Below, in pieces: positions 8,618-17,465 of a stretch of DNA of 64,000 nt (positions within the stretch are counted from its first letter, which is position 1; each line of letters begins with the position of its first letter). The notes below the pieces were generated by a model. It was not told the DNA's origin, ran no database searches, and saw only the letters and a program-made list of their open reading frames with translations. The stretch covers positions 1,488,001 to 1,552,000 of the forward strand of contig OZ244903.1 in the NCBI GenBank assembly GCA_965221625.1. The letters run 5' to 3'. The DNA is from Bin127 sp965221625. Lineage in GTDB: Bacteria > Chloroflexota > Dehalococcoidia > Lucifugimonadales > Lucifugimonadaceae. A program made the translations under genes and the position numbers.

Positions 8618-9547
8618 ATGAAGGAATTTGTTTCTGTGCACTCTAGGATGCGAACAGATCTCGGTGCCGGCTCCAGGATGGTGCTGCGACCATTCAACCG
8701 CCTGCGAATCTTCTTCGAGACCATCAAGTTTGAGCACTCGATCTTCGCGCTTCCCTTCGCGGTTGCATCGGCATTCTTGGCCTATGAAGGTTGGCCAGAT
8801 TGGATGCTCTTGGCTTGGGTAATCGTAGCGATGGTATCGCTTCGGACGTTTGCGATGGCGGCGAACCGTCTCGTTGATGCGGAGATTGACCGACGCAACC
8901 CCCGAACTGCCGATAGGGCACTACCTCGCGGAATCATCGGCAAACCTGAGGTGTGGGGCTACATGGCGGTTTCGACGGTGATATTCGTCGTTTCCGCTTG
9001 GCAACTCCACCAACTAGCGTTGTGGCTCTCACCCATCCCCATCGCAGTCGCCTTCGTCTATCCCTACCTAAAACGATTCACTTGGTTAGCCCATTTCGGG
9101 ATCGGTGCTGTTTACGTCATTGTCCCACCGGCAGTCGCGATCGCGATGACCGGGATGATGCCGTTAGAGTTTGTTGTGCTTGGCTTGTCCGCCATGTTGT
9201 GGGTGTCGAGTTTCGACATCCTCTACGCCATCGCAGACGTCGACTTTGATCGCGCGCACGGTCTGCATTCGATCCCGGCGAGATTCGGGATCGGCAACGC
9301 CATCACGATCTCTCGTGCGTTACACGTGGCGACACTGCTCATACTTGCCGTTGCGCTCGCGGTCGCCACCGCCGGCATCATCGCATGGTTGGGCGTAGCG
9401 GCTGTCGGAATCTTGCTTGCGTACGAGCACTCGCTGGTTAGGGAGACTGATCTGACGAAGCTAGACACGGCGTTCTTCACGATGAACGGCGTCATCTCGG
9501 TGGTATTTGCCGCGTTCGTAATCGCAGACCAGACGATTGGCGGATGA
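8618..9547 (+). CDS. mqnP: UbiA-family prenyltransferase of the futalosine menaquinone pathway
   Basis: An integral membrane aromatic prenyltransferase of about 300 residues with eight or so hydrophobic helices. The first Mg-diphosphate motif is NRLVDAEIDRRNPRT (N83, D87, D91). The second is DVDFDRAHGLHSIPARFG. In the futalosine route this enzyme attaches the polyprenyl tail to 1,4-dihydroxy-6-naphthoate. That role is inferred from adjacency to ubiX and ubiD and to mqnE/A/C/D. Alternative ATG starts exist at 8648 and 8678; an AAGGA about 11 bases upstream slightly favours 8618. The 3' end is within a few bases of ubiX. Confidence 0.9.
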   Translation: MKEFVSVHSRMRTDLGAGSRMVLRPFNRLRIFFETIKFEHSIFALPFAVASAFLAYEGWPDWMLLAWVIVAMVSLRTFAMAANRLVDAEIDRRNPRTADRALPRGIIGKPEVWGYMAVSTVIFVVSAWQLHQLALWLSPIPIAVAFVYPYLKRFTWLAHFGIGAVYVIVPPAVAIAMTGMMPLEFVVLGLSAMLWVSSFDILYAIADVDFDRAHGLHSIPARFGIGNAITISRALHVATLLILAVALAVATAGIIAWLGVAAVGILLAYEHSLVRETDLTKLDTAFFTMNGVISVVFAAFVIADQTIGG

Positions 9548-9551
9548 TGGC

Positions 9552-10163
9552 GTGGCACGCTACATTGTAGGCATCTCCGGAGCAAGCGGCGCACCATACG
9601 CCCGGCGAGTCTTGCAATCATTGGTGCTCTCTGATTGCGAACTTGATCTCATCGTCACGTCGTCCGGCGCCAAAGTTTTGGCGGTCGAGTGTGGGCTCGA
9701 GTTGGAAGGGAGATCTCGAGAGGACATTCGCGTGTTATCCGGGTGGTTGGAGTGTGAGTTGGAAACGCGTGCGGGATTTACTTGGCACCATCCTTCAAAC
9801 GTCGGCGCGGATATCGCCAGCGGATCATGCAAAGTTGACGCGATGGTAGTCGTGCCATGCAGCGGCGGCACATTGGCGCGCATCGCCAACGGCATCTCCA
9901 ACGGATTGTTGGAGCGCGCCGCCGACGTTTCATTGAAAGAGCGACGCAAACTGGTGTTGGTAACCCGTGAGACGCCGTTGAGCCTTGTGCACCTCCGCAA
10001 CATGACAGCTGTCACTGAGGCCGGGGCGATCGTCCTGCCGGGATCACCTGGTTTTTATCACCATCCGGAGTCTATTGACGATCTAGTTGACATGGTAGCC
10101 GGTCGCATTCTGCATCACCTCGGCGCAGACGATTCACTGATGCTCGCCTGGCGCGGAAGTTGA
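9552..10163 (+). CDS. ubiX: UbiX-like flavin prenyltransferase
   Basis: About 203 residues of the flavoprotein prenyltransferase that builds prenylated FMN, the cofactor of UbiD decarboxylases. The hallmark GISGASGAPYARRVL is at the N-terminus, followed by the C-terminal core KLVLVTRETPLSLVHLRNM. I chose the GTG at 9552 because MARYIVGISGASG matches the usual UbiX N-terminus. An in-frame TTG at 9537 would overlap the prenyltransferase gene by 11 bases. The stop TGA overlaps the ubiD ATG by one base (TGATG), so the two are translationally coupled. Position between a UbiA and a UbiD gene supports a menaquinone role (the MqnM step). Confidence 0.9.
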   Translation: MARYIVGISGASGAPYARRVLQSLVLSDCELDLIVTSSGAKVLAVECGLELEGRSREDIRVLSGWLECELETRAGFTWHHPSNVGADIASGSCKVDAMVVVPCSGGTLARIANGISNGLLERAADVSLKERRKLVLVTRETPLSLVHLRNMTAVTEAGAIVLPGSPGFYHHPESIDDLVDMVAGRILHHLGADDSLMLAWRGS

Positions 10164-11947
10164 TGGTTAACGCGATGTCGTTCACCGACATGCAAGATTT
10201 CATGCGCGTTTTGGAGCGGCGCGACTTGCTGAAACGAGTCTCGGTTCCGGTCAGTGCTGAACTTGAGGTTACCGAGGTCGCGACTCGATTGGTGGGAGAC
10301 GGCGGCCCCGCGGTGTTGTTCGAGAACGTCGAAGGTGCTTCATTCCCTCTCGTCGTGAACTTGCTTGGAACGATGGAGAGAATTGAGATCGGACTGGGAC
10401 GGCATCCTGAGCAGATCGGCAGCGAACTGATCTCGTTTCTCGAAGACGTCAATCCTCCGTCGGTCGCGGCACTTTGGCGAAATCGCAAACCCGCATGGAA
10501 TCTTCTGAATGTTCGACCAGGACGATCGATTCGTCCGCCGGTTCAGCGGATTGTCGACACGAATCCTGATCTGTCGACGATGCCAATTCTGAAGTGTTGG
10601 CCAGAGGATGGCGGAAGATTTATTACTTTGCCCTTGGTTCGCAGCCGTGACCCGAACACAGGTGCACACAACATGGGTGTCTACCGCATGCAGGTGTACG
10701 ACGAACGGACTACCGGGATGCACATGCAGATACAGAAAGGCGGCGCGTTCCAACACCAACAAGCGGAGCGAGAGTTGCGGAGTTTCGACATGGCTGTCGC
10801 TCTCGGCGGGGATCCTGCCCTGATCTTGTCGGCCATCGTCCCGCTGCCCGAGGGAATCGACGAAGCAACCTTCGCAGGAGTTCTGCGCGGTCGACCGACT
10901 CCGATGACGAAAGGAAAGACGGTGGGGGTACGCGTCCCGGCCGATGCAGAGTTCATCGTTGAGGGACAACTGCTGCCCGGTGAACGTCGATTGGAGGGTC
11001 CATTCGGCGACCATTTCGGGCACTATTCTGGTGCCGCAGATTTCCCGATATTCCACGTCAACGCGATCACGCGCAAGCGCAATCCCGTTTATCCTGCAAC
11101 CGTCGTTGGAAAACCGCCGCAGGAGGATCGTGCCTTGGGAGACGCGGCTCAGATGGCGACTGGACCTCTTATCAGGTTGATGCGGAAAGAGGTCAGGAGT
11201 CTTTGGTCGTACTACGAAGCAGGTTTCCATAATCTGCTTGTCGTGTCTGTGGAGAGCCGCTACTCGCGCGAACAGATGAAGACTGCGTTCGGAATCCTCG
11301 GAGAAGGCCAGCTGTCGCTCACCAAGGTACTAATCTTGGTAGACGCCGCGACCGATCCGGCGGACATTTGCGCGGTCGCACGCGCAATATCTCGCAACTT
11401 CCGGGTGGAATCCAACTTCAGATTGCTGGCGCGCACCGCACAAGACACCTTGGATTTCACCGGCGACGCGTTTGAGCACGGATCGAAGATGATCCTCGAC
11501 GCTACCGGATACGGTCATGAGCCAGACGTGATTGACGGTCCTCAGTTGGACTTCGATCCCGTGTCTTGGTCGCCGTCAATTCTGTCGCATCGTTTGGTTG
11601 CGGACAACCTGCTTGTGTTGCGTGTGAAGCGAGGATTCACAGGTTCACGCGCACTCGTGGAAAAAGCGGTCGGCGATCCGCGCGCATCCAGACTCAAGTC
11701 GATAGTCTTGATCTCCGACGACGTGAATATTGACGACGATGTCGAGTTGATTTGGGGAATTTTCACCCGATTCGATTGTGCACAGGACGTCGTTTTCACT
11801 GACCAGAAGTTTGTCGGCATCACTCCCGTCTACAGCGGAGTGATGGGCATAGACGCGACTTGGAAGGCGGGGTATCAGAAACCTCTGGAGATGGATCCCG
11901 ATATCGTTCGGTTGGTAGACCGACGTTGGGGCGAATACTTCGGTTGA
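10163..11947 (+). CDS. ubiD: UbiD-family decarboxylase of menaquinone synthesis
   Basis: About 594 residues of the prenyl-FMN-dependent decarboxylase family, expected to remove the carboxyl group of the prenylated 6-naphthoate intermediate (the MqnL step). Visible family features include ITLPLVRSRDPNTGAHNMGVYRMQV, GGAFQHQQAE, ALGGDPALILSAIVPLPEGIDE and GERRLEGPFGDHFGHYSGAADFP, the last carrying the conserved E and R-type active-site region. The ATG at 10163 overlaps the ubiX stop. It ends 14 bp before the convergent ACT-domain gene. Confidence 0.92.
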   Translation: MVNAMSFTDMQDFMRVLERRDLLKRVSVPVSAELEVTEVATRLVGDGGPAVLFENVEGASFPLVVNLLGTMERIEIGLGRHPEQIGSELISFLEDVNPPSVAALWRNRKPAWNLLNVRPGRSIRPPVQRIVDTNPDLSTMPILKCWPEDGGRFITLPLVRSRDPNTGAHNMGVYRMQVYDERTTGMHMQIQKGGAFQHQQAERELRSFDMAVALGGDPALILSAIVPLPEGIDEATFAGVLRGRPTPMTKGKTVGVRVPADAEFIVEGQLLPGERRLEGPFGDHFGHYSGAADFPIFHVNAITRKRNPVYPATVVGKPPQEDRALGDAAQMATGPLIRLMRKEVRSLWSYYEAGFHNLLVVSVESRYSREQMKTAFGILGEGQLSLTKVLILVDAATDPADICAVARAISRNFRVESNFRLLARTAQDTLDFTGDAFEHGSKMILDATGYGHEPDVIDGPQLDFDPVSWSPSILSHRLVADNLLVLRVKRGFTGSRALVEKAVGDPRASRLKSIVLISDDVNIDDDVELIWGIFTRFDCAQDVVFTDQKFVGITPVYSGVMGIDATWKAGYQKPLEMDPDIVRLVDRRWGEYFG

Positions 11948-11960
11948 ATGACCGAAGTGT

Positions 11961-12380
11961 TCAACTCCTCGGTAAATCGGGATAGCTGACCAACTGGTCT
12001 CGGAAGAGTTCGCGGGCTTTATCTTGGTCGTCGGTGCTGACCGAAATGAAGGTGTCGCCGTGGATGCGATGGACGATGTGAATGCTGAGAATATTGATGT
12101 TGTGGTCGCGGAATTTTTCGGCTACTTTGGCGAGAGCACCGGGTTGGTCCGGCATGCTGATGATCAGCGTTTCTTCAGTCATAGCCTTGAAACCGGCGTC
12201 GGCGAGCCACCAGAGGGCTTTGTCGTGATCCTCATCTTCTGTTGTGATGAAAACCATGCCGTCTTCATCCATCAACTCCGTGTTGAGATTGCGGATATTG
12301 ATGTCGTTGTCGGCGAGGATGCCGGTGATTCGGGCGATTACTCCGACCTCGTTTTGGACGTCGATCGTGATTCGTTTCAT
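11961..12380 (-). CDS. Tandem ACT-domain protein
   Basis: A 139-residue protein made of two ACT domains and nothing else. Domain 1 is about 1-70 (KRITIDVQNEVGVIARITGILADNDINIRNL) and domain 2 about 71-139 (TLIISMPDQPGALAKVAEKFRDHNINILSI). ACT domains bind small ligands, usually amino acids, at dimer interfaces. Stand-alone pairs act as sensors or as partners of metabolic enzymes. The start at 12380 is chosen over 12425 because it has GGAGGAA upstream and gives MKRITIDV, the normal ACT edge. It lies 25 bases downstream of the PLP decarboxylase gene on the same strand, so it probably senses that enzyme's substrate or product. Confidence 0.88.
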   Translation of the reverse strand: MKRITIDVQNEVGVIARITGILADNDINIRNLNTELMDEDGMVFITTEDEDHDKALWWLADAGFKAMTEETLIISMPDQPGALAKVAEKFRDHNINILSIHIVHRIHGDTFISVSTDDQDKARELFRDQLVSYPDLPRS

Positions 12381-12405
12381 TGCAGAGTTCCTCCGACGAT
12401 GGACT

Positions 12406-13527
12406 TCATGTGCGAGGGTTGGCAACGCAATCGGCGAGAACGTTGTCGACCTTATCGCGCGTTACGTGCGGCATGGTGATGATGTGGGCGATATCTTCGT
12501 AAGGCGCAAGCTGCCATTTGCGGACCACGGGGTCCGAGGGGCGCGGGATAACGGCTGTGATCGAGTTCTTGTTGCGCCAAGCGTGCAATCCAGCATCGTT
12601 GAATCGGGCAACCGCATACTGAGCAACCTCGATGCATTCGTGGACTATGCTCCTAAACCCTTCTATGCCGTATTTTTGGAATGCGTACCACAGCATCAAC
12701 GGCGTGATCGCATTTCGTGAACCGGTCAGCGTGGTGTCCATCACGCCGACGTATTCGATGGACCTCGAAATGCGCGTAACGTAGTCGCTCTTGGTGAGCA
12801 CCACGCCGCTGGGGATAGGCGAACCAATCATCTTGTGACCGCTAATGGCGATCGAGTCGATCCCGGCATCGAAGCCGAAAGGTTGCGGATCATCGACAAA
12901 AGGTAGGATCATGCCGCTCAGTGCGGCGTCGCAGTGGATGTAACGTGCAGAGACCGCAAATTCATCTAGGATTTCGCCGATCTTTCCGAGATCGTCGACG
13001 GCACCTTTCATCGTGGTGCCGATGTTCGCCATGATGACAACGGGCAAGTGGCGATTGATACGTATTGTCTCGCGCAGATCCTCGTAATCGACCTCGCCGT
13101 TGTCGAGACTTCGGATCATGATGTTTCGGTAGTTGAGAACACGGAGGTTTTTGCGGACGCTGTAGTGCGTGTCCTGAGAAAAGTAGACGATGCCTTCGGG
13201 AAAGAGCTCGCGAGCGATGTAAAGCCCGTACATATTGCCCTCAGTACCCCCGTTTGTGACGTAACCCCATGTTTCTTCAGGTGAGTGGCGCATCAGATTG
13301 GCAAATGTGGTGATGACTTCGCGCTCGATGTCGTGCGAGTTGACGCGATATAGGCTGTCGTGAAATGGATCGCCGACGTTGTTGATGACGAACTTCAAGA
13401 ACGGCTTCAAGACCTCGTAGTCGAACGTCTGATTTGTCGGATAGCCGACTTGATGATCCGACATTTCCTCGAGGTGCTCGTAGAGTTTGTCGATGCGTTG
13501 ACGGGTCGTGGAAGGAACTTCGGTCAT
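12406..13527 (-). CDS. hdc: Histidine decarboxylase-like PLP decarboxylase (group II)
   Basis: A 373-residue fold type I PLP decarboxylase. SGHKMIGSPIPSG carries the PLP lysine K232; the aromatic-stacking histidine is H121 in QDTHYSV; the PLP-binding aspartate is in HCDAALSG. The overall layout (YPTNQTFDY, TNGGTEGNMYGLY, MANIGTTMKGAVDD) matches Gram-negative histidine decarboxylases, and plant serine decarboxylases share it. Expected reaction: histidine to histamine plus CO2, with serine to ethanolamine as the alternative. It is co-directional with the tandem ACT gene, which interrupts the menaquinone region on the opposite strand. AAGGG lies upstream of the ATG. Confidence 0.85.
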   Translation of the reverse strand: MTEVPSTTRQRIDKLYEHLEEMSDHQVGYPTNQTFDYEVLKPFLKFVINNVGDPFHDSLYRVNSHDIEREVITTFANLMRHSPEETWGYVTNGGTEGNMYGLYIARELFPEGIVYFSQDTHYSVRKNLRVLNYRNIMIRSLDNGEVDYEDLRETIRINRHLPVVIMANIGTTMKGAVDDLGKIGEILDEFAVSARYIHCDAALSGMILPFVDDPQPFGFDAGIDSIAISGHKMIGSPIPSGVVLTKSDYVTRISRSIEYVGVMDTTLTGSRNAITPLMLWYAFQKYGIEGFRSIVHECIEVAQYAVARFNDAGLHAWRNKNSITAVIPRPSDPVVRKWQLAPYEDIAHIITMPHVTRDKVDNVLADCVANPRT

Positions 13528-13761
13528 TACGGATGTTGCCCTTTGCGTCTATGGACTAGCACCAATACGAGGCATTGCGGATTCGTCCGGCGAAACGGGA
13601 GTTGGTCGCTGTCAGCTCATGATACCCCGACACGTGATTTGCGATGCGTAACTGGCGTCTTGCGATGCGCCGACTTGCGCGATGATTGAAAATAGAAGTT
13701 GAGACGGTTCTAAAGCTCGCAATGACGGGCTTGGTGCCGCGGATGCGAAGGCACTGTTGAT

Positions 13762-14895
13762 ATGGCATTAGCAACTGCGATCAAAAGCGACGCGCTCTCG
13801 AACGATGAGATCCCAGATCTCCACATCTCCGATCCGAAACTCGAGCCGATCTGGGAGAAGGTGCAACTTGACGAAAGGCTTACAGCCGAAGACGGCGTTG
13901 ACTTGCTTGAATCCGAGGATTTCTCAACCGTTGGATTAATGGCAGACTTCGCTAAACGTCGGGTTTCCGGCGACAAAGTCTACTTCGTCCTCAATCGACA
14001 CCTGAACCCGACGAACATCTGTGTTCTGTCGTGCAAGTTCTGCGACTATGCGAAGAAACCCGGTGCTGAAGGTGCGTACGAGATGTCGATGGATGAGATG
14101 TTGGCGCATCTTGACGACGACATCCGGGAACTCCACGTCGTCGGCGGGCACCATCCGACCTGGCCGTTTGAGTTTTATGTTGAGATGATCCGAGAGCTGC
14201 ACAACGCCCGGCCTGACGTTCAAATCAAAGCGTTTACGGCTTCAGAGATCGACTATTTCTGGCGTCGCTGGAAGGTTCCACCCGAAGAATCGCTGGCGAT
14301 CTTCAAGGAGGCCGGACTTTCGTCAATGCCAGGCGGCGGGGCAGAGGTGTTTTCTGACCGTATCCATCGATTGCTTCTCCCGGGGAAGGCGAAGGCGGAT
14401 CGCTGGTTAGAGATCCATCGAATTGCCCACGGCATGGGCATCAAGAGCAATTGCACCATCCTTTACGGCCACGTCGAAACGTTCCGAGAGCGCATCGACC
14501 ATTTGCTACTGCTTCGTGAACTGCAAGACGAGACGCATGGGTTCTTGGCTTTGATCCCGCTCGAATACCAAGTCGGTCATACGAGGTTGCGTCCCCGGCA
14601 CACGCCGCCGTTGGACGATCTGAAGATGTTGGCGACATCGCGTCTCATCCTTGATAACGTGATGGCGATCAAGAGCTACTGGGTGATGCTCGGCGAGGCT
14701 ACCGCAGGAATCGGTTTGAACTTCGGTGCGAACGACCTCGACGGCACCATCGGCAAGGAACGCATCGCACACGCCGCATTGGCCGATTCGCCGGCGGGAA
14801 TCGCACGTCGCAGCATGGTTGAGTCGATCACAGACGCTGGACGCATCGCAATCGAGCGCGACGCGCTTTACAACGAGATTGCGGTCTACAACTGA
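13762..14895 (+). CDS. mqnE: Aminofutalosine synthase MqnE (radical SAM)
   Basis: A 377-residue radical-SAM enzyme that joins SAM to 3-[(1-carboxyvinyl)oxy]benzoate to form 6-amino-6-deoxyfutalosine. The 4Fe-4S motif is C87-x3-C91-x2-C94 in NICVLSCKFCDY. It is followed by the family signatures ELHVVGGHHPTWPF, SSMPGGGAEVFSDRI, SNCTILYGHVET and GEATAGIGLNFGANDLDGT. GGHHP and the residues around PGGGAE separate MqnE from MqnC. It is the first gene of the second menaquinone block, 234 bp from the divergent decarboxylase gene, and mqnA starts 19 bases after its stop. Confidence 0.95.
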   Translation: MALATAIKSDALSNDEIPDLHISDPKLEPIWEKVQLDERLTAEDGVDLLESEDFSTVGLMADFAKRRVSGDKVYFVLNRHLNPTNICVLSCKFCDYAKKPGAEGAYEMSMDEMLAHLDDDIRELHVVGGHHPTWPFEFYVEMIRELHNARPDVQIKAFTASEIDYFWRRWKVPPEESLAIFKEAGLSSMPGGGAEVFSDRIHRLLLPGKAKADRWLEIHRIAHGMGIKSNCTILYGHVETFRERIDHLLLLRELQDETHGFLALIPLEYQVGHTRLRPRHTPPLDDLKMLATSRLILDNVMAIKSYWVMLGEATAGIGLNFGANDLDGTIGKERIAHAALADSPAGIARRSMVESITDAGRIAIERDALYNEIAVYN

Positions 14896-14914
14896 GAGCT
14901 TGGAGGCACCTCGA

Positions 14915-15706
14915 TTGCGCATCGGGTACATGCCTTATCTGAACTCTGCGGTCTTTTACGAAGGTTTTGACAGACATAATTTCGAACTGATTGAGTTGCC
15001 GCCTCGCAATATGGCTGCGGCGATGCGCAGTGGGGAGTTGGACGCCGGGCCGTTGCCCATCTTCGAAGTGTTGAGAATGTCGGATACTGTTGAACATGGA
15101 ACGCTTGGTGTGGCAACCGATGGGAGGGCGTACAGCGTACTACTTTTCAGTAAGGTGCCGGCTAAGAACCTGAGCGGCGAATCGATTGCGGTAACGCCGG
15201 ATACCGCAACGTCGGTGCAACTTTTGCGAGTCTTGTTGCGGGATCGCTGGATTGCTGGCGACGTCGATCTGAGAGGTCCTGACGACGATTGCGCCGCATG
15301 TCTGTTGATCGGCGACAAGGCACTGAGGAAGGTTTATCAAGGGCATGATTGGCCGTTCGTCTACGATCTATCTTGGGAGTGGGAACAGTTGACGGGTTTG
15401 CCTTTCGTTTTTGCGCGATGGGTGGTTCGCTCGGATTTGGGAGACCTACGGATCGGCAAGTTTAATCTGGCCTTGCATACGTCATTTGCCCGAGGCATCA
15501 AGAGTGTGGCAGAAATTGCGAGACGCGAACGCATTCCTGGAATGCCTCGATCGGACGCCTTGGATTACATCAATTCGTTCACATACGAGTTGGGCGATCA
15601 GGAAGAAGCAGCTGTTGCCGAATTCAAAAGCCGACTGTCGACTTTGCCGCAGTGGCGACCTCCTGTGATGCCGTATCGAAGTAAGCGAACTACAATCCCG
15701 AAGTGA
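14915..15706 (+). CDS. mqnA: Chorismate dehydratase MqnA
   Basis: About 263 residues of the periplasmic-binding-protein-like enzyme that dehydrates chorismate to 3-[(1-carboxyvinyl)oxy]benzoate, the entry step of the futalosine route. The protein begins LRIGYMPYLNSAVFYEGF; further signatures are LPPRNMAAAMRSGELDAGPLP, DTATSVQLLRVLL and GLPFVFARWVVR. The start is a TTG at 14915 preceded by GGAGG at 14902-14906 with 8-base spacing. Longer in-frame readings back to 14726 lie inside mqnE and are rejected. mqnC follows after 10 bp. Confidence 0.94.
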   Translation: MRIGYMPYLNSAVFYEGFDRHNFELIELPPRNMAAAMRSGELDAGPLPIFEVLRMSDTVEHGTLGVATDGRAYSVLLFSKVPAKNLSGESIAVTPDTATSVQLLRVLLRDRWIAGDVDLRGPDDDCAACLLIGDKALRKVYQGHDWPFVYDLSWEWEQLTGLPFVFARWVVRSDLGDLRIGKFNLALHTSFARGIKSVAEIARRERIPGMPRSDALDYINSFTYELGDQEEAAVAEFKSRLSTLPQWRPPVMPYRSKRTTIPK

Positions 15707-15716
15707 GAATCGACGC

Positions 15717-16859
15717 ATGATAGGACAGATCCGGGAAAAGATATTCGGCGGCGAGCGAATCGACTTCGATGAAGGTTTGTACCTTCTGCGAGACGCCCAG
15801 TTGCTTGATCTAGCTCCGTTGGCTACGCACGTCAAGAACGTTCATAACGTCCCTGATCGCGTGACGTACGTGATTGACACCAATCTCAACTACACGAATC
15901 TCTGTGACGCATATTGCTCATTCTGTGCCTTCTACCGCACCGACCCCGAAGATCCATCTGCCTATACCTATTCGATAGAGCAAATCATGGAGAAGGTGGG
16001 GCGCGCTGCGGACAAAGGGGTGACGACCGTGTTGATGCAGGGCGGATTGAACGATTCGTTGCCTTACGATTACTACTTGGATATGGTGCGCGAGACGGTC
16101 CATCGGTATCCAAGCGTCATGCCGCACTACTGGTCGGCGCCCGAGATTTGGCAGATGTGCGACGTATCAGGCAAATCGCCTCGCGAGGTGATGCAGGATC
16201 TCTGGGATGCCGGACAACGGACGATGCCGGGCGGCGGTTCAGAGATATTGAGCAACCGGGTCAAGGAGATAGTGTCGCGCTTTGCGCCGAAGGATTCGTG
16301 GGCGCAGTGGACTGAGATTCACGAGGCAGCTCACGAAGTCGGTTTCAAGACAACCGCAACGATGATGTACGGCCACGTCGAATCAGAAGAAGAGGTGGTT
16401 GAGACGCTTGAGCACATACGCGACGTGCAAAACTTGGCGGATGCTAACTCGAGTAACGAAGGCGGGTTTACTGCCTTTATACCTTGGTCGTATAAACGTG
16501 AAAACACAGCTTTGAGCAAGCAAGTCGAATCTGAGGCGGGACCGAATCGCTACCTGAGGATCATCGCGTTGAGCAGGATCTTCCTCGACAACGTTCCTCA
16601 CATCCAAGCTTCGTGGTTCTCCGAAGGACGGAAGACGGGGCAGATGGCGTTGCAATTCGGTGCAGACGACTTCGGTGGTACTTTGTTTGACGAGAACGTG
16701 ATGCTGGCGGCTGGTTTCTACAACCGAACGACCGAAGAAGAGGTCAGGACATTAATCTCAGAAGCCGGCTTCCGACCGGCGCAGCGCTTGACCAACTACG
16801 AGATCGTGCGCGAATTCGAGCGCGGGGTTTCGGTGCCGGCCGCGGCACCGGTGGCATGA
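15717..16859 (+). CDS. mqnC: Cyclic dehypoxanthinylfutalosine synthase MqnC (radical SAM)
   Basis: A 380-residue radical-SAM cyclase that converts dehypoxanthine futalosine to the cyclic form. The cluster motif is C63-x3-C67-x2-C70 in NLCDAYCSFCAFYR. Typical partner motifs are VTTVLMQGGLNDSLPYDYY, RTMPGGGSEILSNRVK, TTATMMYGHVESEEE and GFTAFIPWSYKRENTAL. MQGG and IPWS(Y/F) identify MqnC rather than MqnE. The stop codon overlaps the ATG of the acetyltransferase gene in an ATGA, showing one operon. Confidence 0.95.
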   Translation: MIGQIREKIFGGERIDFDEGLYLLRDAQLLDLAPLATHVKNVHNVPDRVTYVIDTNLNYTNLCDAYCSFCAFYRTDPEDPSAYTYSIEQIMEKVGRAADKGVTTVLMQGGLNDSLPYDYYLDMVRETVHRYPSVMPHYWSAPEIWQMCDVSGKSPREVMQDLWDAGQRTMPGGGSEILSNRVKEIVSRFAPKDSWAQWTEIHEAAHEVGFKTTATMMYGHVESEEEVVETLEHIRDVQNLADANSSNEGGFTAFIPWSYKRENTALSKQVESEAGPNRYLRIIALSRIFLDNVPHIQASWFSEGRKTGQMALQFGADDFGGTLFDENVMLAAGFYNRTTEEEVRTLISEAGFRPAQRLTNYEIVREFERGVSVPAAAPVA

Positions 16860-17464
16860 TTCGATCGGGATTAAACGTAATCGCGCGGCTCGCTGGCAGG
16901 CTGAATGCCGCGGCACAGTTACCGAGCGATGTTTCGCACATCGTCGAAGTGCGTTCATTGACGCAAGATGATCTGGCAATCGTTAGCAGGGAGTTGAATC
17001 CTGCGCGCGATCTGGGTACTCACACGACGCGCCTAGGACTGCAAAGCGAAGGTAAACTCGAATACCTAATCGCTTGGATTGATGGCGCACCTGTGGGCCA
17101 CGGCATGATCTATTGGGACGGACCGACCGGTCCACCAAAGCAGTTCCTGAGTGAGGTACGTCCATATGTCGAAGACCTGTGGGTTCGGCGCGAGTTGAGA
17201 TCACGCGGCATCGGTGCCCGAATTATCGCCGAGATGGCGATGACCGCCGCCGCCCGACGCTGTCAATCCATTGGATTGTCGGTTGGCATCAACAACCGTG
17301 GCGCAATCCGTTTGTACGAACGACTAGGTTTCGTTAAAGTACGCGTCCCGAACTTCACGCTCTCCGGCATTGTCGCTTCGAACAGCGGATCACGCGAGTT
17401 CTGGAGCGAAGAGTGCATCTATATGGTGAAGAATCTGGACTTCGGACAAGTGCAGGAGTTTTGA
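16856..17464 (+). CDS. GNAT-family N-acetyltransferase inside the menaquinone operon
   Basis: A 202-residue protein with one GNAT domain covering about residues 30-175. The acetyl-CoA pyrophosphate-binding motif A is RSRGIGA (115-121), within VEDLWVRRELRSRGIGARII. Motif B, INNRGAIRLYERLGFVKV, follows. The family acetylates amines or protein N-termini, and the substrate here is unknown. It overlaps mqnC by four bases and ends one base before mqnD, so it is co-translated with both although no acetylation step belongs to the known futalosine pathway. It may be a cargo gene or modify an operon product. Confidence 0.88.
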   Translation: MIRSGLNVIARLAGRLNAAAQLPSDVSHIVEVRSLTQDDLAIVSRELNPARDLGTHTTRLGLQSEGKLEYLIAWIDGAPVGHGMIYWDGPTGPPKQFLSEVRPYVEDLWVRRELRSRGIGARIIAEMAMTAAARRCQSIGLSVGINNRGAIRLYERLGFVKVRVPNFTLSGIVASNSGSREFWSEECIYMVKNLDFGQVQEF

Positions 17465-17465
17465 G

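Noticed and set aside
14726..14914. Longer N-terminus for mqnA
   Set aside because: It would lie inside mqnE; a TTG with GGAGG at 8-base spacing at 14915 gives the normal MqnA N-terminus.
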